Assembly: GCA_963540815.1 (NCBI GenBank)
Contig: CAUTQY010000004.1
Coordinates: 72,578-136,577 of the forward strand
DNA length: 64,000 bases
Origin: Scybalousia_A sp963540815
Lineage (GTDB): Bacteria; Bacteroidota; Bacteroidia; Bacteroidales; P3
Reading direction: 5' to 3'
Numbering within the stretch: the stretch's first letter is position 1; each line of letters opens with the position of its first letter. Of this stretch, positions 25,291 through 34,940 are shown piece by piece. The position numbers and the translations under genes are program-made. The notes beneath the pieces are model-generated. The model searched no databases and had not been told where the DNA came from. It saw only the letters and a list, made by a program, of their open reading frames with translations.

Positions 25291-25334
25291 AAAACGTTTA
25301 GCCGTTTCGATTTTTCGAAACGGCTAAACGTTTT
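25291..25334. terminator. Strong bidirectional terminator between convergent genes
   Basis: A perfect 20-base stem (25291-25310 with 25315-25334) has a TTTT loop and T or A runs on both sides. It serves the plus-strand CxxC lipoprotein and the minus-strand BatA/DUF3078 unit. An extra copy of cgaaacggc at 25274-25282 could compete for pairing with 25301-25309. Confidence 0.9.
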
Positions 25335-25377
25335 TCGTGATTTTCAATAAGTTATGAAAACTCTTTTTAAATAATAA

Positions 25378-26262
25378 CTAAAAAGAAAAAGGTATGGATA
25401 CACCGAATCTTTCCTTGAATTGCAAGGAAGTAGAAAAGTCCTTGTCCATTGCCACTTGCAAATTGAAAAATGTACTTAGATATTTGAATATTTTAATAGT
25501 TATAAAGACTTCTCCGTTAATATCAGTGTCCAAAAAAGGTTTTTCATAATCATAAAAAAAGTCCAATTTGCACAAAAGATTTATATTTTTAAAAATATCC
25601 CTTTTGTAAAAAATTTTAATATACGAACCCACAGAAAACTTAAAAGCATCGTCTATTTCGTTTGTATAACCGAAAGATGGTCCTCTCAAACGTTCGTCCA
25701 TAACATAAGTTGTTTTGCCGGTAAGAACGGAAAAAAGAACGGAAAAATTTGTTTTTTTGTATTCCAAACCTATAGAGGAGGTTATAGTTGTAGGAGACAA
25801 CCCCGTAGATATTAAAACCGTATCGTTTTTATAACCGTTATCAAACTGTGTCTTTATATTTACCAAGGCAGAATAGTTCCAATTGCCGACAGCCTTGTAA
25901 CCGTATATGGAGTTTAACTCAACTTTATCATCACTTTTTATCCATCTGTTCGTCTTATTCCAAATACCTTCTCCCGTCACGTCCTGTCTTGTTCTACCAT
26001 AAGAAAGCTCCAATGTATTGTCCAATTTATGATTTCCCTTAGCAAAATTGTAATATCCTTTAAGCAACGAGCCAAAGGCAAAGTTGCTATAACCTCCTGC
26101 TGACCAATTATCTATTTGAGATTGTTCCAAGGTTAGAATAACATCCGTTTTCTTTTTCCAATGCTTTTGCAGAGTTGAAGATTTGGTAGTATCCTCTGTT
26201 TGAGCAACAACAAATATGGTAACAAATAGAAAATTTACAAATAATGTCAGAGTTTTTTTCAT
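25378..26262 (-). CDS. DUF3078 outer-membrane-like protein
   Basis: A 294-residue protein with a signal peptide (about 1-20, ending VVAQ). The mature start contains DVILTLEQSQIDNWSAGGYSNFAFGS, of which the W(S/A)AGG element is the hallmark I associate with DUF3078. The rest alternates aromatic and polar residues and ends in the strand FGVSIPFSF, fitting an outer-membrane beta-barrel. It lies 28 bases after the BatA-like gene and probably shares its transcript. The function of the family is unknown. Confidence 0.82.
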   Translation of the reverse strand: MKKTLTLFVNFLFVTIFVVAQTEDTTKSSTLQKHWKKKTDVILTLEQSQIDNWSAGGYSNFAFGSLLKGYYNFAKGNHKLDNTLELSYGRTRQDVTGEGIWNKTNRWIKSDDKVELNSIYGYKAVGNWNYSALVNIKTQFDNGYKNDTVLISTGLSPTTITSSIGLEYKKTNFSVLFSVLTGKTTYVMDERLRGPSFGYTNEIDDAFKFSVGSYIKIFYKRDIFKNINLLCKLDFFYDYEKPFLDTDINGEVFITIKIFKYLSTFFNLQVAMDKDFSTSLQFKERFGVSIPFSF

Positions 26263-26290
26263 TCCAAAGTGTTAATATACCGTTATTTCA

Positions 26291-28342
26291 TTAATTATTT
26301 TTCATTTTACGTATAAGAAAAATTTCGCAAATAATACACAAAGACAGCATTGCAACTATCAATAGCGTAAAATCAAATTTTTTATTACTTTGGGCAAAAT
26401 AAGTACTTATCATTTTTTTGCCATCAAAAATTTCAATGTTCTTAAAGTTGTTTTGTTTAATAATTTTATTTAGCAGAGAAGGAGTATTGAATATTAGTTT
26501 GGATTCTTCTCGCGGATAATTAAAAGCTATTGTTCCCAAGTTTTTTTCTCCGTCTTTTATAAAATACACACCTGCTTGTTTTATTTGCCCATTGACTCTA
26601 AAACATAATTTATTATCTATTCTTTGCAGTTGCGGAATAACAGAAAACGAAGAGTCTTCGGATACCATATTGATTATTTCGGAGTCTATACTATCGGCAA
26701 ATACGGATATATCTACAAAAGAATTGTCATTTGTAAACAAAAATGGCTCAATCCTTTTTTCCGAATAAAGAACCATATTCCAAAGTGTAGGAACAAAAAT
26801 ACTTTGCAAACAAAAATCGGAAAAATCTTCGGAAAAAGGTACGGCAAACAAAAATGATTTACCGTTCTTGTCATTACTCTCCGAAAGAAAAGCATCGCCG
26901 TTTGCCAAAATCATTATATCTTGTTTGGCTATACCGACATTGTTGGCTATCCTATAGTATTGACTAACCTTTGGCAAAGGCATATTTTCGGTTATGGAGG
27001 AAAAAACCGACTTGTATAAAGAGTTTTTAACATCCAGACCATTGACCGACACATTTCTTTTTTCCAAAGAAATAATTTTTGGCATATTTAAACTTCTCAA
27101 ACCTTCGTTAAAGACGGATATATTCATCTTTGACGGAGGAATAATCACTATGCTTCCACCGCCTGATTTAAAATTATTTAATTCTTGTGCCAAACCCGAG
27201 GAAATATTCTGCAACTCAGACAAAATAATAACATTATACAAGCCAAACTTTGAAAAATCTATTGTATTTGCTTCTACGTTATGCAATTCTATTTCTTGAC
27301 TTTGTTCGAACAACCTGTTTATATAAACATTTTCCTTGCCATCATTTATAACAAGAATTTTTATTTTATCTTCTATATTTAAACTAAAATAAAAATCATC
27401 GTCGTATATTATCGGAGAATCCAATACATGTACCCTGCCTTTTAGCATTCCGCTTTGTTTTATAACAAAAGACATATTCAATAGCTCGGTAGAGTGTTCT
27501 GCAAGGGTAATATTAGCCATACTTTGTTGCACATTGTCTATAAACAGTTTCACCGGAATGTTTTCCGCTTTTTTATCGGAGGCATTATTTATGAATATTT
27601 TTATATCAATTTTTTGACCTTTTTGGTAAATATTTCTGTCAAAAAGAATGGAGTCTACATAAATGTTGTTTGTATTATTTGCTATTATAGGCAAAAAAAC
27701 ATCTTTTATTGTGCTGTCCTGTTTTATATTTTCCAAATCCGTTTGAGTGGTTTGAAAATCCGAAATAAAAAAAACTCTTTTATTTTTTTCGTTTCGCATT
27801 TGCAAAAGATGGTGTGCTGTGTTTATCAATTTGGAGTAAGGTATACAAACGGAGGATATTTCTGTTTCTTTCAAAAATTCCATAAAATATTTTTTGCCCA
27901 CAAAGTGCCTATGCTTGCCTTGCATATCCGTTGTAAGCAAACAAAATACATCGTTATCGGAATACTCTTTTAATATTTCCTCCGCTTTGGATTTGGCATA
28001 TTCCAAGTTAGAGCCTTTTGCAGAAGAGTTTTGCATGGAAAAACTATTATCCAGAATAACAACAACCGCATTGCTCTCGTCTCCTTTGAGTTTATTTTCT
28101 TGATTTTTTATGTAGGGTTGTGCAAACAAAAAAGAGAGCAAAATGATAACCAAACACCGTGTAAGTAAAAGCAAGCGCCTATAAACCTTGTTTTGTTTTT
28201 TATTAATAGAAACAAGATTTTTGAGCATGGCAACGTTGGTAAAAATTACTTTCTTATACCTATGAAAATTAAACAAATGTATTGCTATGGGAACAATAAC
28301 AAACAATGATAACAATAAAAAGTATGGGTATAAGAAAGACAT
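26291..28342 (-). CDS. BatA-domain/VWA membrane protein
   Basis: A 683-residue inner-membrane protein. Residues 1-80 match the BatA (aerotolerance regulator) N-terminal domain, with two membrane spans (about 5-25 and 58-78) around a basic loop (FHRYKKVIFTNVAMLKNL). Residues about 90-220 form a von Willebrand A-like domain whose metal site is seen as VVILDNSFSMQ (DxSxS). A long periplasmic region follows, and a membrane span lies near 658-678. Such proteins are common in Bacteroidetes and their role in stress tolerance or complex assembly is not settled. It is followed by the DUF3078 gene and is divergent from porU. Confidence 0.85.
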   Translation of the reverse strand: MSFLYPYFLLLSLFVIVPIAIHLFNFHRYKKVIFTNVAMLKNLVSINKKQNKVYRRLLLLTRCLVIILLSFLFAQPYIKNQENKLKGDESNAVVVILDNSFSMQNSSAKGSNLEYAKSKAEEILKEYSDNDVFCLLTTDMQGKHRHFVGKKYFMEFLKETEISSVCIPYSKLINTAHHLLQMRNEKNKRVFFISDFQTTQTDLENIKQDSTIKDVFLPIIANNTNNIYVDSILFDRNIYQKGQKIDIKIFINNASDKKAENIPVKLFIDNVQQSMANITLAEHSTELLNMSFVIKQSGMLKGRVHVLDSPIIYDDDFYFSLNIEDKIKILVINDGKENVYINRLFEQSQEIELHNVEANTIDFSKFGLYNVIILSELQNISSGLAQELNNFKSGGGSIVIIPPSKMNISVFNEGLRSLNMPKIISLEKRNVSVNGLDVKNSLYKSVFSSITENMPLPKVSQYYRIANNVGIAKQDIMILANGDAFLSESNDKNGKSFLFAVPFSEDFSDFCLQSIFVPTLWNMVLYSEKRIEPFLFTNDNSFVDISVFADSIDSEIINMVSEDSSFSVIPQLQRIDNKLCFRVNGQIKQAGVYFIKDGEKNLGTIAFNYPREESKLIFNTPSLLNKIIKQNNFKNIEIFDGKKMISTYFAQSNKKFDFTLLIVAMLSLCIICEIFLIRKMKNN

Positions 28343-28400
28343 GTTTTTTATATTCTCTTCTGTTTACGTTTCACTCAAATACAACATTACAAATATACTG

Positions 28401-28408
28401 CAAAGTTA
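28401..28408 (-). promoter_or_regulatory. -7 promoter box of the BatA-like/DUF3078 unit
   Basis: On the minus strand TAACTTTG matches TAnnTTTG, with a possible TTTG at 28431-28434 (22-base spacer). It lies 58 bases upstream of the ATG at 28342 in the divergent region shared with porU. Confidence 0.55.
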
Positions 28409-28546
28409 ATATTTTTTTACTCACAAATATCAAAAGCGAACATGTAAAAACCTTTCGGCAAGTTATTAACAGATGGTTTGCAATACAATATTTGCACTAT
28501 TTTTTAGTTTATTTATATACTGAAATCATTTAAGTATATTGGCAAC

Positions 28547-31500
28547 ATGAAAAGCATATTACATAAATCCGTACTATTATTTCTCTTTGCTGTGCCAACA
28601 TTTTTTTTGTCTGCCCGGAATACCTTCTATCCTGACAACTCGGTATTGTCTTCGGGCAAATGGTACAGTATCAAAATTTCCTCAGACGGAGTATATAAAC
28701 TAACCTATAATGATTTTCTTGCTATGGGATTTTCTGCCGAAGAAATCAAATGGGACTCTTTATCCGTATTTGGCAACGGAGGACTATCCATAGAAGAAAC
28801 TACTGCCAAATACAAGCAATCCGACCTTAGAGAGAACGCTATTTATGTAGACAAACAAGGTAATTATGCACTTTTTTATGCAAGAGGTACTACAAAAATT
28901 GATTTCAACAAAAACACCTCTGCTTTTTCTTTCTCTGTTAATCCCTATACTGACTTTGCAACTTATTTTGTTACATTTGACGCCAATATAGGAGAAAAAA
29001 AACGTATAGAAAGCAAAGCCTCTCCGACAAACTACGATACAATCTTAAATACGTCAAAAGATTATTTTATTTACAAAAGAGAACTTATAAACCTGATAGA
29101 ATCTGGCAATCTATGGGTGGGAGAACGAATGACTCCATCCTCGCCTTTGTTATCTATCCCTATTATATTGCAAAATATCTCCGGTAGTGAAAAAACCAAA
29201 GTGAGTATAGCCCTAAGTAGCGTTTCCAATATCTCCGCAACTTTTGGAATAAATATCAACGGTAGTAATATGAGAGATATATCTGTGAGTGCAACCTCAA
29301 GTAGTGACCCTGTGGCCTATCCTGCCTTTAGGACATACGATACCTTATTAAATGCACAAAACAATACCGTTAATATAACTTACAATTATAGCAATGCTTC
29401 GGACAGAGGGTATCTTAATTATATTTTTGCAAACTACACCAAAAATCTTATTTTCAATAACAACTATCTTAGGTTTTATTCAACAAAAACCAACTCCATA
29501 GTACGTTACAATGTGAGTAATGTTGTATTTCAAAACACTATGGTATGGGACGTAACGGACATTAACAATGTTTTTGCTTTGTCAGATACTCAAATGGAAA
29601 ACGGAAATTTGTATTTCAATGTTGAGAATGACACCGTTAGAACATTGGTTGTTTTGTACGGGGCAAATTTTCCTACCCCAAGTTTCGGCTCAGAAATAAC
29701 AAACCAAAATTTGCATGGCATGCAAGCAACGGATTTTGTTATCATTACACACAAAAATTTTATCAACCAGGCGAACAAACTTGCGGAATATCATAGGCTT
29801 TATGATAATATAAACGTTGAAGTTGCGGATATAGACCAAGTTTATAATGAGTTTTCCTCCGGTCAAAGAGATTTTCTTGCCATTAGGGAGTTTTTAAGAA
29901 TGTTGTATAACAAATACAAGCAGGAGGGCAAAAACCCAAAAAATGTCCTATTATTCGGTGATGGTACTTTTGACAACAAAAACATATTGGAATATAACAA
30001 TAATTTTATTCCCACATATCAATCCGTAGGCTATTACGAAAACCCAACAAGAACTTTTACAAGTGATGATGTTGTTGCATGTCTATCCGATTATACGACC
30101 AACAAAACCAACGATACTCTTTTGATAGGTGTAGGCAGAATTTGTGTCAATGACACCGTAGAAGCAGAGAATATTGTAGACAAATGCAGACGTTATATGT
30201 TGAAAAATGACCTCTTGGAAGGAGAAGACGGGGATTGGAGAAATTTTGTTATGCTTTCTTCCGACGATGCGGATAATTTGGGGGAGTTATATTTTATACG
30301 GAATGCCGAAAATATTTACAAGCAAATAGACGCAACTCAACCTTACATTAACATACAAAAAGTATACGAAGACGCCTACAAAGAATATACGTCTTCTTCC
30401 GGTGCAACTTACCCCGATGCCACTAATGCCATTGACGATAGAATGAACAAGGGCTGTTTGTTATTTAATTATTTGGGGCACGGTTCTTTGGACCATCTTT
30501 CCAGTGAAAGATTGATTACAAAAACGAATATTTCCTCTTGGAGCAATTATAACAAGTTACCTTTAATGATAACCTCTACTTGTGAATTTGCAAAATTTGA
30601 TTTGCCGGATAAACAATCGGCAGGAGAGTATATAGTCTCATCCACCAATGGTGCAGGTATAGCAGTTATAGCAGCCTCAAGAAAAATAGCCTCAAATGAC
30701 GGAATAAATAAAAATTTGCACAAATTTGCCCTCCTTAGAAAAGAAGACGGAACACCTTACACATTCGGAGAAGTAAAAATGCATGCCAAAAATAATACTT
30801 ACTTGCAACAAGCCGAAAGAAGTATTGCTCTAATAGGTGACCCGGCCCTAAAAATATCTTTACCGGAATACAATGTCAAAACTTTACAAATAAACAATTC
30901 CTTGTACGAAGACAGTATAAGCGGTTTTGCAAGTATTGATACCTTACACGCCCTATCCAATATGTATCTAAAAGGGGAAGTTATGGATTTCAACGGAAAC
31001 AAAATAACAGACTTTAACGGAAAATTAAAAATATATCTTTTTGATAAAAAGGCTTATTATTATACTTTGGATAATTCGGGTTTGGATACAAATTTACGTT
31101 TTGAACAACAAAACAACATTTTGCATAAAGGTTTTACCTATGTAAAAAACGGAGAATTCGAATATTCTTTTACCATTCCTAAAGATATAGCCTACAATTA
31201 CGGAAAAGCAAAAATAAGTTATTACGCTCAGGACTCCAACAGAGATGCCTCAGGCTACACAAATGATTTCATACTCGGGGGTATAGATACCGGCGTTAAT
31301 TTGAATGTATCTCGTCCTGAAGTTAATCTGTATATAAATGATAGTAACTTTGTTAACGGCGGTATAACAGACGAAAACCCAAATCTTTATGCCATAATAT
31401 GGGATAGCGTACCCATAAATATGGCAGGAGCCGGACTGGGACATGACATAGTTGCACGATTGGATAATGCAGCAAATACTTTTATCCTAAACGATTATTA

Positions 31501-31960
31501 CACTTACGACAATAATGATATAAATAAGGGTTATATAACCTACCCTCTTTCTCAACTGAGTGAAGGAGAACATACTCTTTCCATTAAAGTTTGGAATATA
31601 TACAACCATTCTTCTCAGGCAACTATTACTTTTAGGGTAATAAATTCCAATCAAGAAGAATACGAAATTTATAATTATCCCAATCCGTTTGAAAAAACTA
31701 CCAATATCCTAATAAAATTCAACCAACCCAATACCATAAAAAAAGCCAACGTAAAAATATTCAACACACAAGGAAGAATAGTTAAAACCATAAATGCCAA
31801 TGAATACATAGGTAGTAACAACATTGGACCCATTATTTGGGACGGCACTTCGGACGGAGGAGGTAACATAGGTAATGGGATATATTATTATACGGCGGAA
31901 TTAACCGATAGTGAGGGAAATGTAATTACCCGCACCAATAAAATGTTGGTAGTAAAATAA
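28547..31960 (+). CDS. porU: T9SS C-terminal signal peptidase PorU
   Basis: A 1137-residue gingipain-family (C25) peptidase with a signal peptide (about 1-23). PorU is the sortase-like surface enzyme that removes the C-terminal sorting domain of T9SS cargo and attaches cargo to A-LPS. The C25 domain (about 385-770) shows His645 in NYLGHGS and the catalytic Cys679 in ITSTCEFA, close to the Cys690 reported for the P. gingivalis enzyme. It ends in a sorting-domain-like Ig module (YNYPNPFEKTTN at about 1043, then GIYYYTAEL), as expected for PorU, which keeps its own tail. porV follows after 50 bases. Start ATG 28547 gives a normal signal peptide. Confidence 0.93.
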   Translation: MKSILHKSVLLFLFAVPTFFLSARNTFYPDNSVLSSGKWYSIKISSDGVYKLTYNDFLAMGFSAEEIKWDSLSVFGNGGLSIEETTAKYKQSDLRENAIYVDKQGNYALFYARGTTKIDFNKNTSAFSFSVNPYTDFATYFVTFDANIGEKKRIESKASPTNYDTILNTSKDYFIYKRELINLIESGNLWVGERMTPSSPLLSIPIILQNISGSEKTKVSIALSSVSNISATFGININGSNMRDISVSATSSSDPVAYPAFRTYDTLLNAQNNTVNITYNYSNASDRGYLNYIFANYTKNLIFNNNYLRFYSTKTNSIVRYNVSNVVFQNTMVWDVTDINNVFALSDTQMENGNLYFNVENDTVRTLVVLYGANFPTPSFGSEITNQNLHGMQATDFVIITHKNFINQANKLAEYHRLYDNINVEVADIDQVYNEFSSGQRDFLAIREFLRMLYNKYKQEGKNPKNVLLFGDGTFDNKNILEYNNNFIPTYQSVGYYENPTRTFTSDDVVACLSDYTTNKTNDTLLIGVGRICVNDTVEAENIVDKCRRYMLKNDLLEGEDGDWRNFVMLSSDDADNLGELYFIRNAENIYKQIDATQPYINIQKVYEDAYKEYTSSSGATYPDATNAIDDRMNKGCLLFNYLGHGSLDHLSSERLITKTNISSWSNYNKLPLMITSTCEFAKFDLPDKQSAGEYIVSSTNGAGIAVIAASRKIASNDGINKNLHKFALLRKEDGTPYTFGEVKMHAKNNTYLQQAERSIALIGDPALKISLPEYNVKTLQINNSLYEDSISGFASIDTLHALSNMYLKGEVMDFNGNKITDFNGKLKIYLFDKKAYYYTLDNSGLDTNLRFEQQNNILHKGFTYVKNGEFEYSFTIPKDIAYNYGKAKISYYAQDSNRDASGYTNDFILGGIDTGVNLNVSRPEVNLYINDSNFVNGGITDENPNLYAIIWDSVPINMAGAGLGHDIVARLDNAANTFILNDYYTYDNNDINKGYITYPLSQLSEGEHTLSIKVWNIYNHSSQATITFRVINSNQEEYEIYNYPNPFEKTTNILIKFNQPNTIKKANVKIFNTQGRIVKTINANEYIGSNNIGPIIWDGTSDGGGNIGNGIYYYTAELTDSEGNVITRTNKMLVVK

Positions 31961-32010
31961 TAAAACAAAACTTATCTCGTTTTGTACAAGATTAGCAAAT
32001 AATACAAACT

Positions 32011-33192
32011 ATGAGAAAAACAAAGATATTATTACTAATATGCAGTTTGGTCTTTTCCGAAACTCTTTTTGCTCAAAACGGAGGTATAGACAACGGTAAC
32101 ATACAAGGTACAATACTTAGGCAACAGGTAGAAGACGGAGCAAGACTCATTTCTACGGGGGTTCCGTTATTGCTTATAGCTCCGGATTCTCGTGCCGGTG
32201 CAATGGGGGATTTGGGTGTTGCCACTACTCCGGATGCAAACTCCAATCACTGGAATGCTGCAAAATTACCGTTTGCAAAAAAGCAATTTTTATTATCCCT
32301 TACTTATTCTCCATGGCTTAGAGATATAGCCGGAGATATAGATTTGGCATATCTTGCCGGCTACTACAAACTAAACGATAATAGTGCCATAGGTGCATCT
32401 CTTACTTATTTTTCTTTGGGTTCCATAGATTTCTTTTCCTCCGATGGAGTATCAACGGGTACATACAAACCAAATGAATTTGCCATAGATGTATCATATT
32501 CCTTGAAGTTGACCGACAATTTGGCTGCTTCCGTAACCGGGAGATACATTCGCTCGGATTTGACACAAGGGCAAAGTGTTAATAACAATTCCACTCACGC
32601 CGCTTCCGCTGTAGCTGCAGACATAGGTTTATATTATCAAAAAGACCTTGCAACAGACAAGCCCTCTCAATACGCATGGGGTGTACAAATTTCAAATTTA
32701 GGTAATAAAATTTCCTATTCCGATAACTTAGAATCCAGTTTTTTACCTTCCAATCTTAGAGTAGGAGGTAGATATACCTATTCTCTTGACCAATTCAATC
32801 AATTGTCTTTTATGATGGATTTAAACAAATTACTCGTTCCAACACCTCCTGTCAGGGATTCTTTGGGAGAAGTATATGAGGGTTATGAAGACAATGTGGG
32901 TGTGCTTAAAGGTATTTTTCAATCTTTTTATGATGCCCCAAACGGTTTAAAAGAAGAGTTGCAAGAAATAAATATTTCTGCCGGCGTGGAATACTGGTAT
33001 AATAACATGATAGCGGCACGCGCCGGATACTTCTACGAAAATAAAAAGAAAGGTAACAGACAATATCTGACTCTTGGACTTGGTCTCAAATATAACTCCC
33101 TTGGCATAGACTTGTCTTATCTGATACCTACTTCGCAAACAAATAATCCATTAAAAAACACTGTTAGAGTTTCTCTTTCCTTTGATATGTAA
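32011..33192 (+). CDS. porV: T9SS outer-membrane shuttle protein PorV (LptO)
   Basis: A 393-residue outer-membrane beta-barrel of the FadL-like PorV family with a signal peptide (about 1-21, LFAQ). PorV collects cargo from the T9SS translocon and delivers it to PorU. The N-terminal family block is clear: LLIAPDSRAGAMGDLGVAT followed by NSNHWNAAKLPFA. The barrel ends with a strand rich in hydrophobics (TVRVSLSFDM). It lies directly after porU and 5 bases before ispF, an order I recall being conserved in Porphyromonas. Confidence is high from both motif and context. Confidence 0.93.
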   Translation: MRKTKILLLICSLVFSETLFAQNGGIDNGNIQGTILRQQVEDGARLISTGVPLLLIAPDSRAGAMGDLGVATTPDANSNHWNAAKLPFAKKQFLLSLTYSPWLRDIAGDIDLAYLAGYYKLNDNSAIGASLTYFSLGSIDFFSSDGVSTGTYKPNEFAIDVSYSLKLTDNLAASVTGRYIRSDLTQGQSVNNNSTHAASAVAADIGLYYQKDLATDKPSQYAWGVQISNLGNKISYSDNLESSFLPSNLRVGGRYTYSLDQFNQLSFMMDLNKLLVPTPPVRDSLGEVYEGYEDNVGVLKGIFQSFYDAPNGLKEELQEINISAGVEYWYNNMIAARAGYFYENKKKGNRQYLTLGLGLKYNSLGIDLSYLIPTSQTNNPLKNTVRVSLSFDM

Positions 33193-33197
33193 AAACT

Positions 33198-33689
33198 ATG
33201 AAACTAAAAGTCGGATTTGGTTTTGATGTTCATGCTCTAAAAAAAGGCGAAAAACTTATTCTTGGAGGTGTAGAAGTAGAAAACTCTCCATTAGGAACGG
33301 TGGGATATTCGGATGCGGATGTTTTGATACATGCTATTATAGATGCATTATTAGGTGCGGCAAACCTAAGAGATATCGGTTATCAATATCCGGATAATGA
33401 TATACGATACAAGGGTATAAAAAGTACTTTACTTTTAGAAGATACTTTTAATAAAATCAAGGAGCAAGGATTTGGTATAGAAAATATAGATGCAACTATA
33501 TGTTTGCAGTCTCCGAAAATCAGTTTTTATATTCCCAAAATGCAAAAATGTATATCTAGCATCCTACACTTGGATATGGAGGATGTAAATATAAAGGCAA
33601 CAACTACGGAACATTTAGGGTTTGAGGGAAGAAAAGAAGGTATCTCGGCTTACGGGATCTGTCTTTTGAGCAAGAATAAGATAAAATAA
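33198..33689 (+). CDS. ispF: 2-C-methyl-D-erythritol 2,4-cyclodiphosphate synthase
   Basis: A 163-residue enzyme of the MEP isoprenoid pathway that forms the cyclodiphosphate from CDP-methylerythritol phosphate. The zinc ligands are visible as Asp10 and His12 (GFDVH) and His45 (SDADVLIHAI). The other family block is TTTEHLGFEGRKEGI near the C-terminus. Its length is normal for IspF. It begins 5 bases after porV, so it is transcribed with porU-porV although the pathway is unrelated; the other MEP genes are not in the window. Confidence 0.96.
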   Translation: MKLKVGFGFDVHALKKGEKLILGGVEVENSPLGTVGYSDADVLIHAIIDALLGAANLRDIGYQYPDNDIRYKGIKSTLLLEDTFNKIKEQGFGIENIDATICLQSPKISFYIPKMQKCISSILHLDMEDVNIKATTTEHLGFEGRKEGISAYGICLLSKNKIK

Positions 33690-33887
33690 TATAACTTTTG
33701 TGAATTTCACAACTTATTTAATGCACAACGGCTGAAAATACGTCAATAGTCAAACGTCTTAATACACAATAGGTTAAAAGGTTAAAAATAAAAAAAAACT
33801 CTGCTTTTTCTTTTATGTGTTGTTTTTTTTGTAATATTGCCACCTGAAATTATGATATTAGTAACTATGTTTATATAAGAAATTTAT

Positions 33888-34877
33888 ATGAAAAAGAGTA
33901 TACTTTGTTTGATCTTGGGAGGTATTATTGCATTGTCTTCACTGCAAGCGCAGGACCCTCATTTTTCTCAATTTTTTGCAAATCCCATATACACAAACCC
34001 TGCTTTCGCCGGCTCTGAGGTTTGCCCTCGATTATCTCTTTCTTACAGGGACCAGTGGCCTTCTTTGGGCGCTTTTAAAACTTTCTCGGCAAGTTATGAC
34101 CAATATTTTGATTTTATCTCCGGCGGTATAGGTATATACGTAATGAGTGACAAACAAAGTGATTTTTACAGGGTTAATACGGCCGCTTTGATTTATTCTT
34201 TACATTTGCAACTAACACAAAATATTGCTTTAAATCTCGCAGCAAAAGCAAATGTTACCAACCACAGTTTGGATTGGGATAAGTTGGTTTTCGGAGATAT
34301 GATAGACACTCGTTACGGACAAATTTATACAAGTACTATGGCAACTCGTCCGGATGAAACTTCCAAAACATACGTAGATTTCGGTGCCGGTGCTCTGTTG
34401 TACGGAGAAACATGGTATGCAGGTTTTTCTGCCGTAAACCTTACAAGACCTAAGAATGGTTTTATTTCTTACAACAGATTACCAATAAGACTTACAGCCA
34501 ATGCCGGAATGAGATTCAATTTGAGAAGAGATATGAGGAGAACAAACGCTTTCTTCGGACAGCCTGTTATTTCTCCCAATATCATATATCAACATCAAGG
34601 AAAATTTAACGAATTAAATTACGGACTTTACTTGGATTGGTCGCCTTTCGTTTTCGGCACGTGGTACAGACAGTCCATGTCTTTTGGCAACTCGGATGCC
34701 GTTGTTCTATTGTTTGGTTTGCAATGGAGAGACTACAAGATAGGTTATAGTTATGATATTACCGTTTCTTCTCTCTCCAACGTTTCCGGCGGTGCCCACG
34801 AAATAAGTTTGGGTGCAAAACTACCTTGTCCGGAAAAAAAGAAGAAAGTTAGAAGCATAAAATGTCCTTCATTCTAA
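33888..34877 (+). CDS. PorP/SprF-family T9SS outer-membrane protein
   Basis: A 329-residue outer-membrane protein with a signal peptide (about 1-21, LQAQ) followed at once by the family signature DPHFSQFFANPIYTNPAFAG. The rest has the alternating pattern of a beta-barrel. PorP/SprF proteins act with the T9SS; PorP is part of the machine and SprF is needed for export of particular cargo. Here it precedes a GldJ-like gene by 63 bases rather than the usual porK-L-M-N genes, so whether it is core PorP or an SprF-type accessory copy cannot be decided. It is 198 bases downstream of ispF, so it may have its own promoter. Confidence 0.9.
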   Translation: MKKSILCLILGGIIALSSLQAQDPHFSQFFANPIYTNPAFAGSEVCPRLSLSYRDQWPSLGAFKTFSASYDQYFDFISGGIGIYVMSDKQSDFYRVNTAALIYSLHLQLTQNIALNLAAKANVTNHSLDWDKLVFGDMIDTRYGQIYTSTMATRPDETSKTYVDFGAGALLYGETWYAGFSAVNLTRPKNGFISYNRLPIRLTANAGMRFNLRRDMRRTNAFFGQPVISPNIIYQHQGKFNELNYGLYLDWSPFVFGTWYRQSMSFGNSDAVVLLFGLQWRDYKIGYSYDITVSSLSNVSGGAHEISLGAKLPCPEKKKKVRSIKCPSF

Positions 34878-34940
34878 GTATGTGATGTAACAAAATATTT
34901 GTTTTTGTCGTATAAGACTGAGTAAAATAATATAAGAGAT

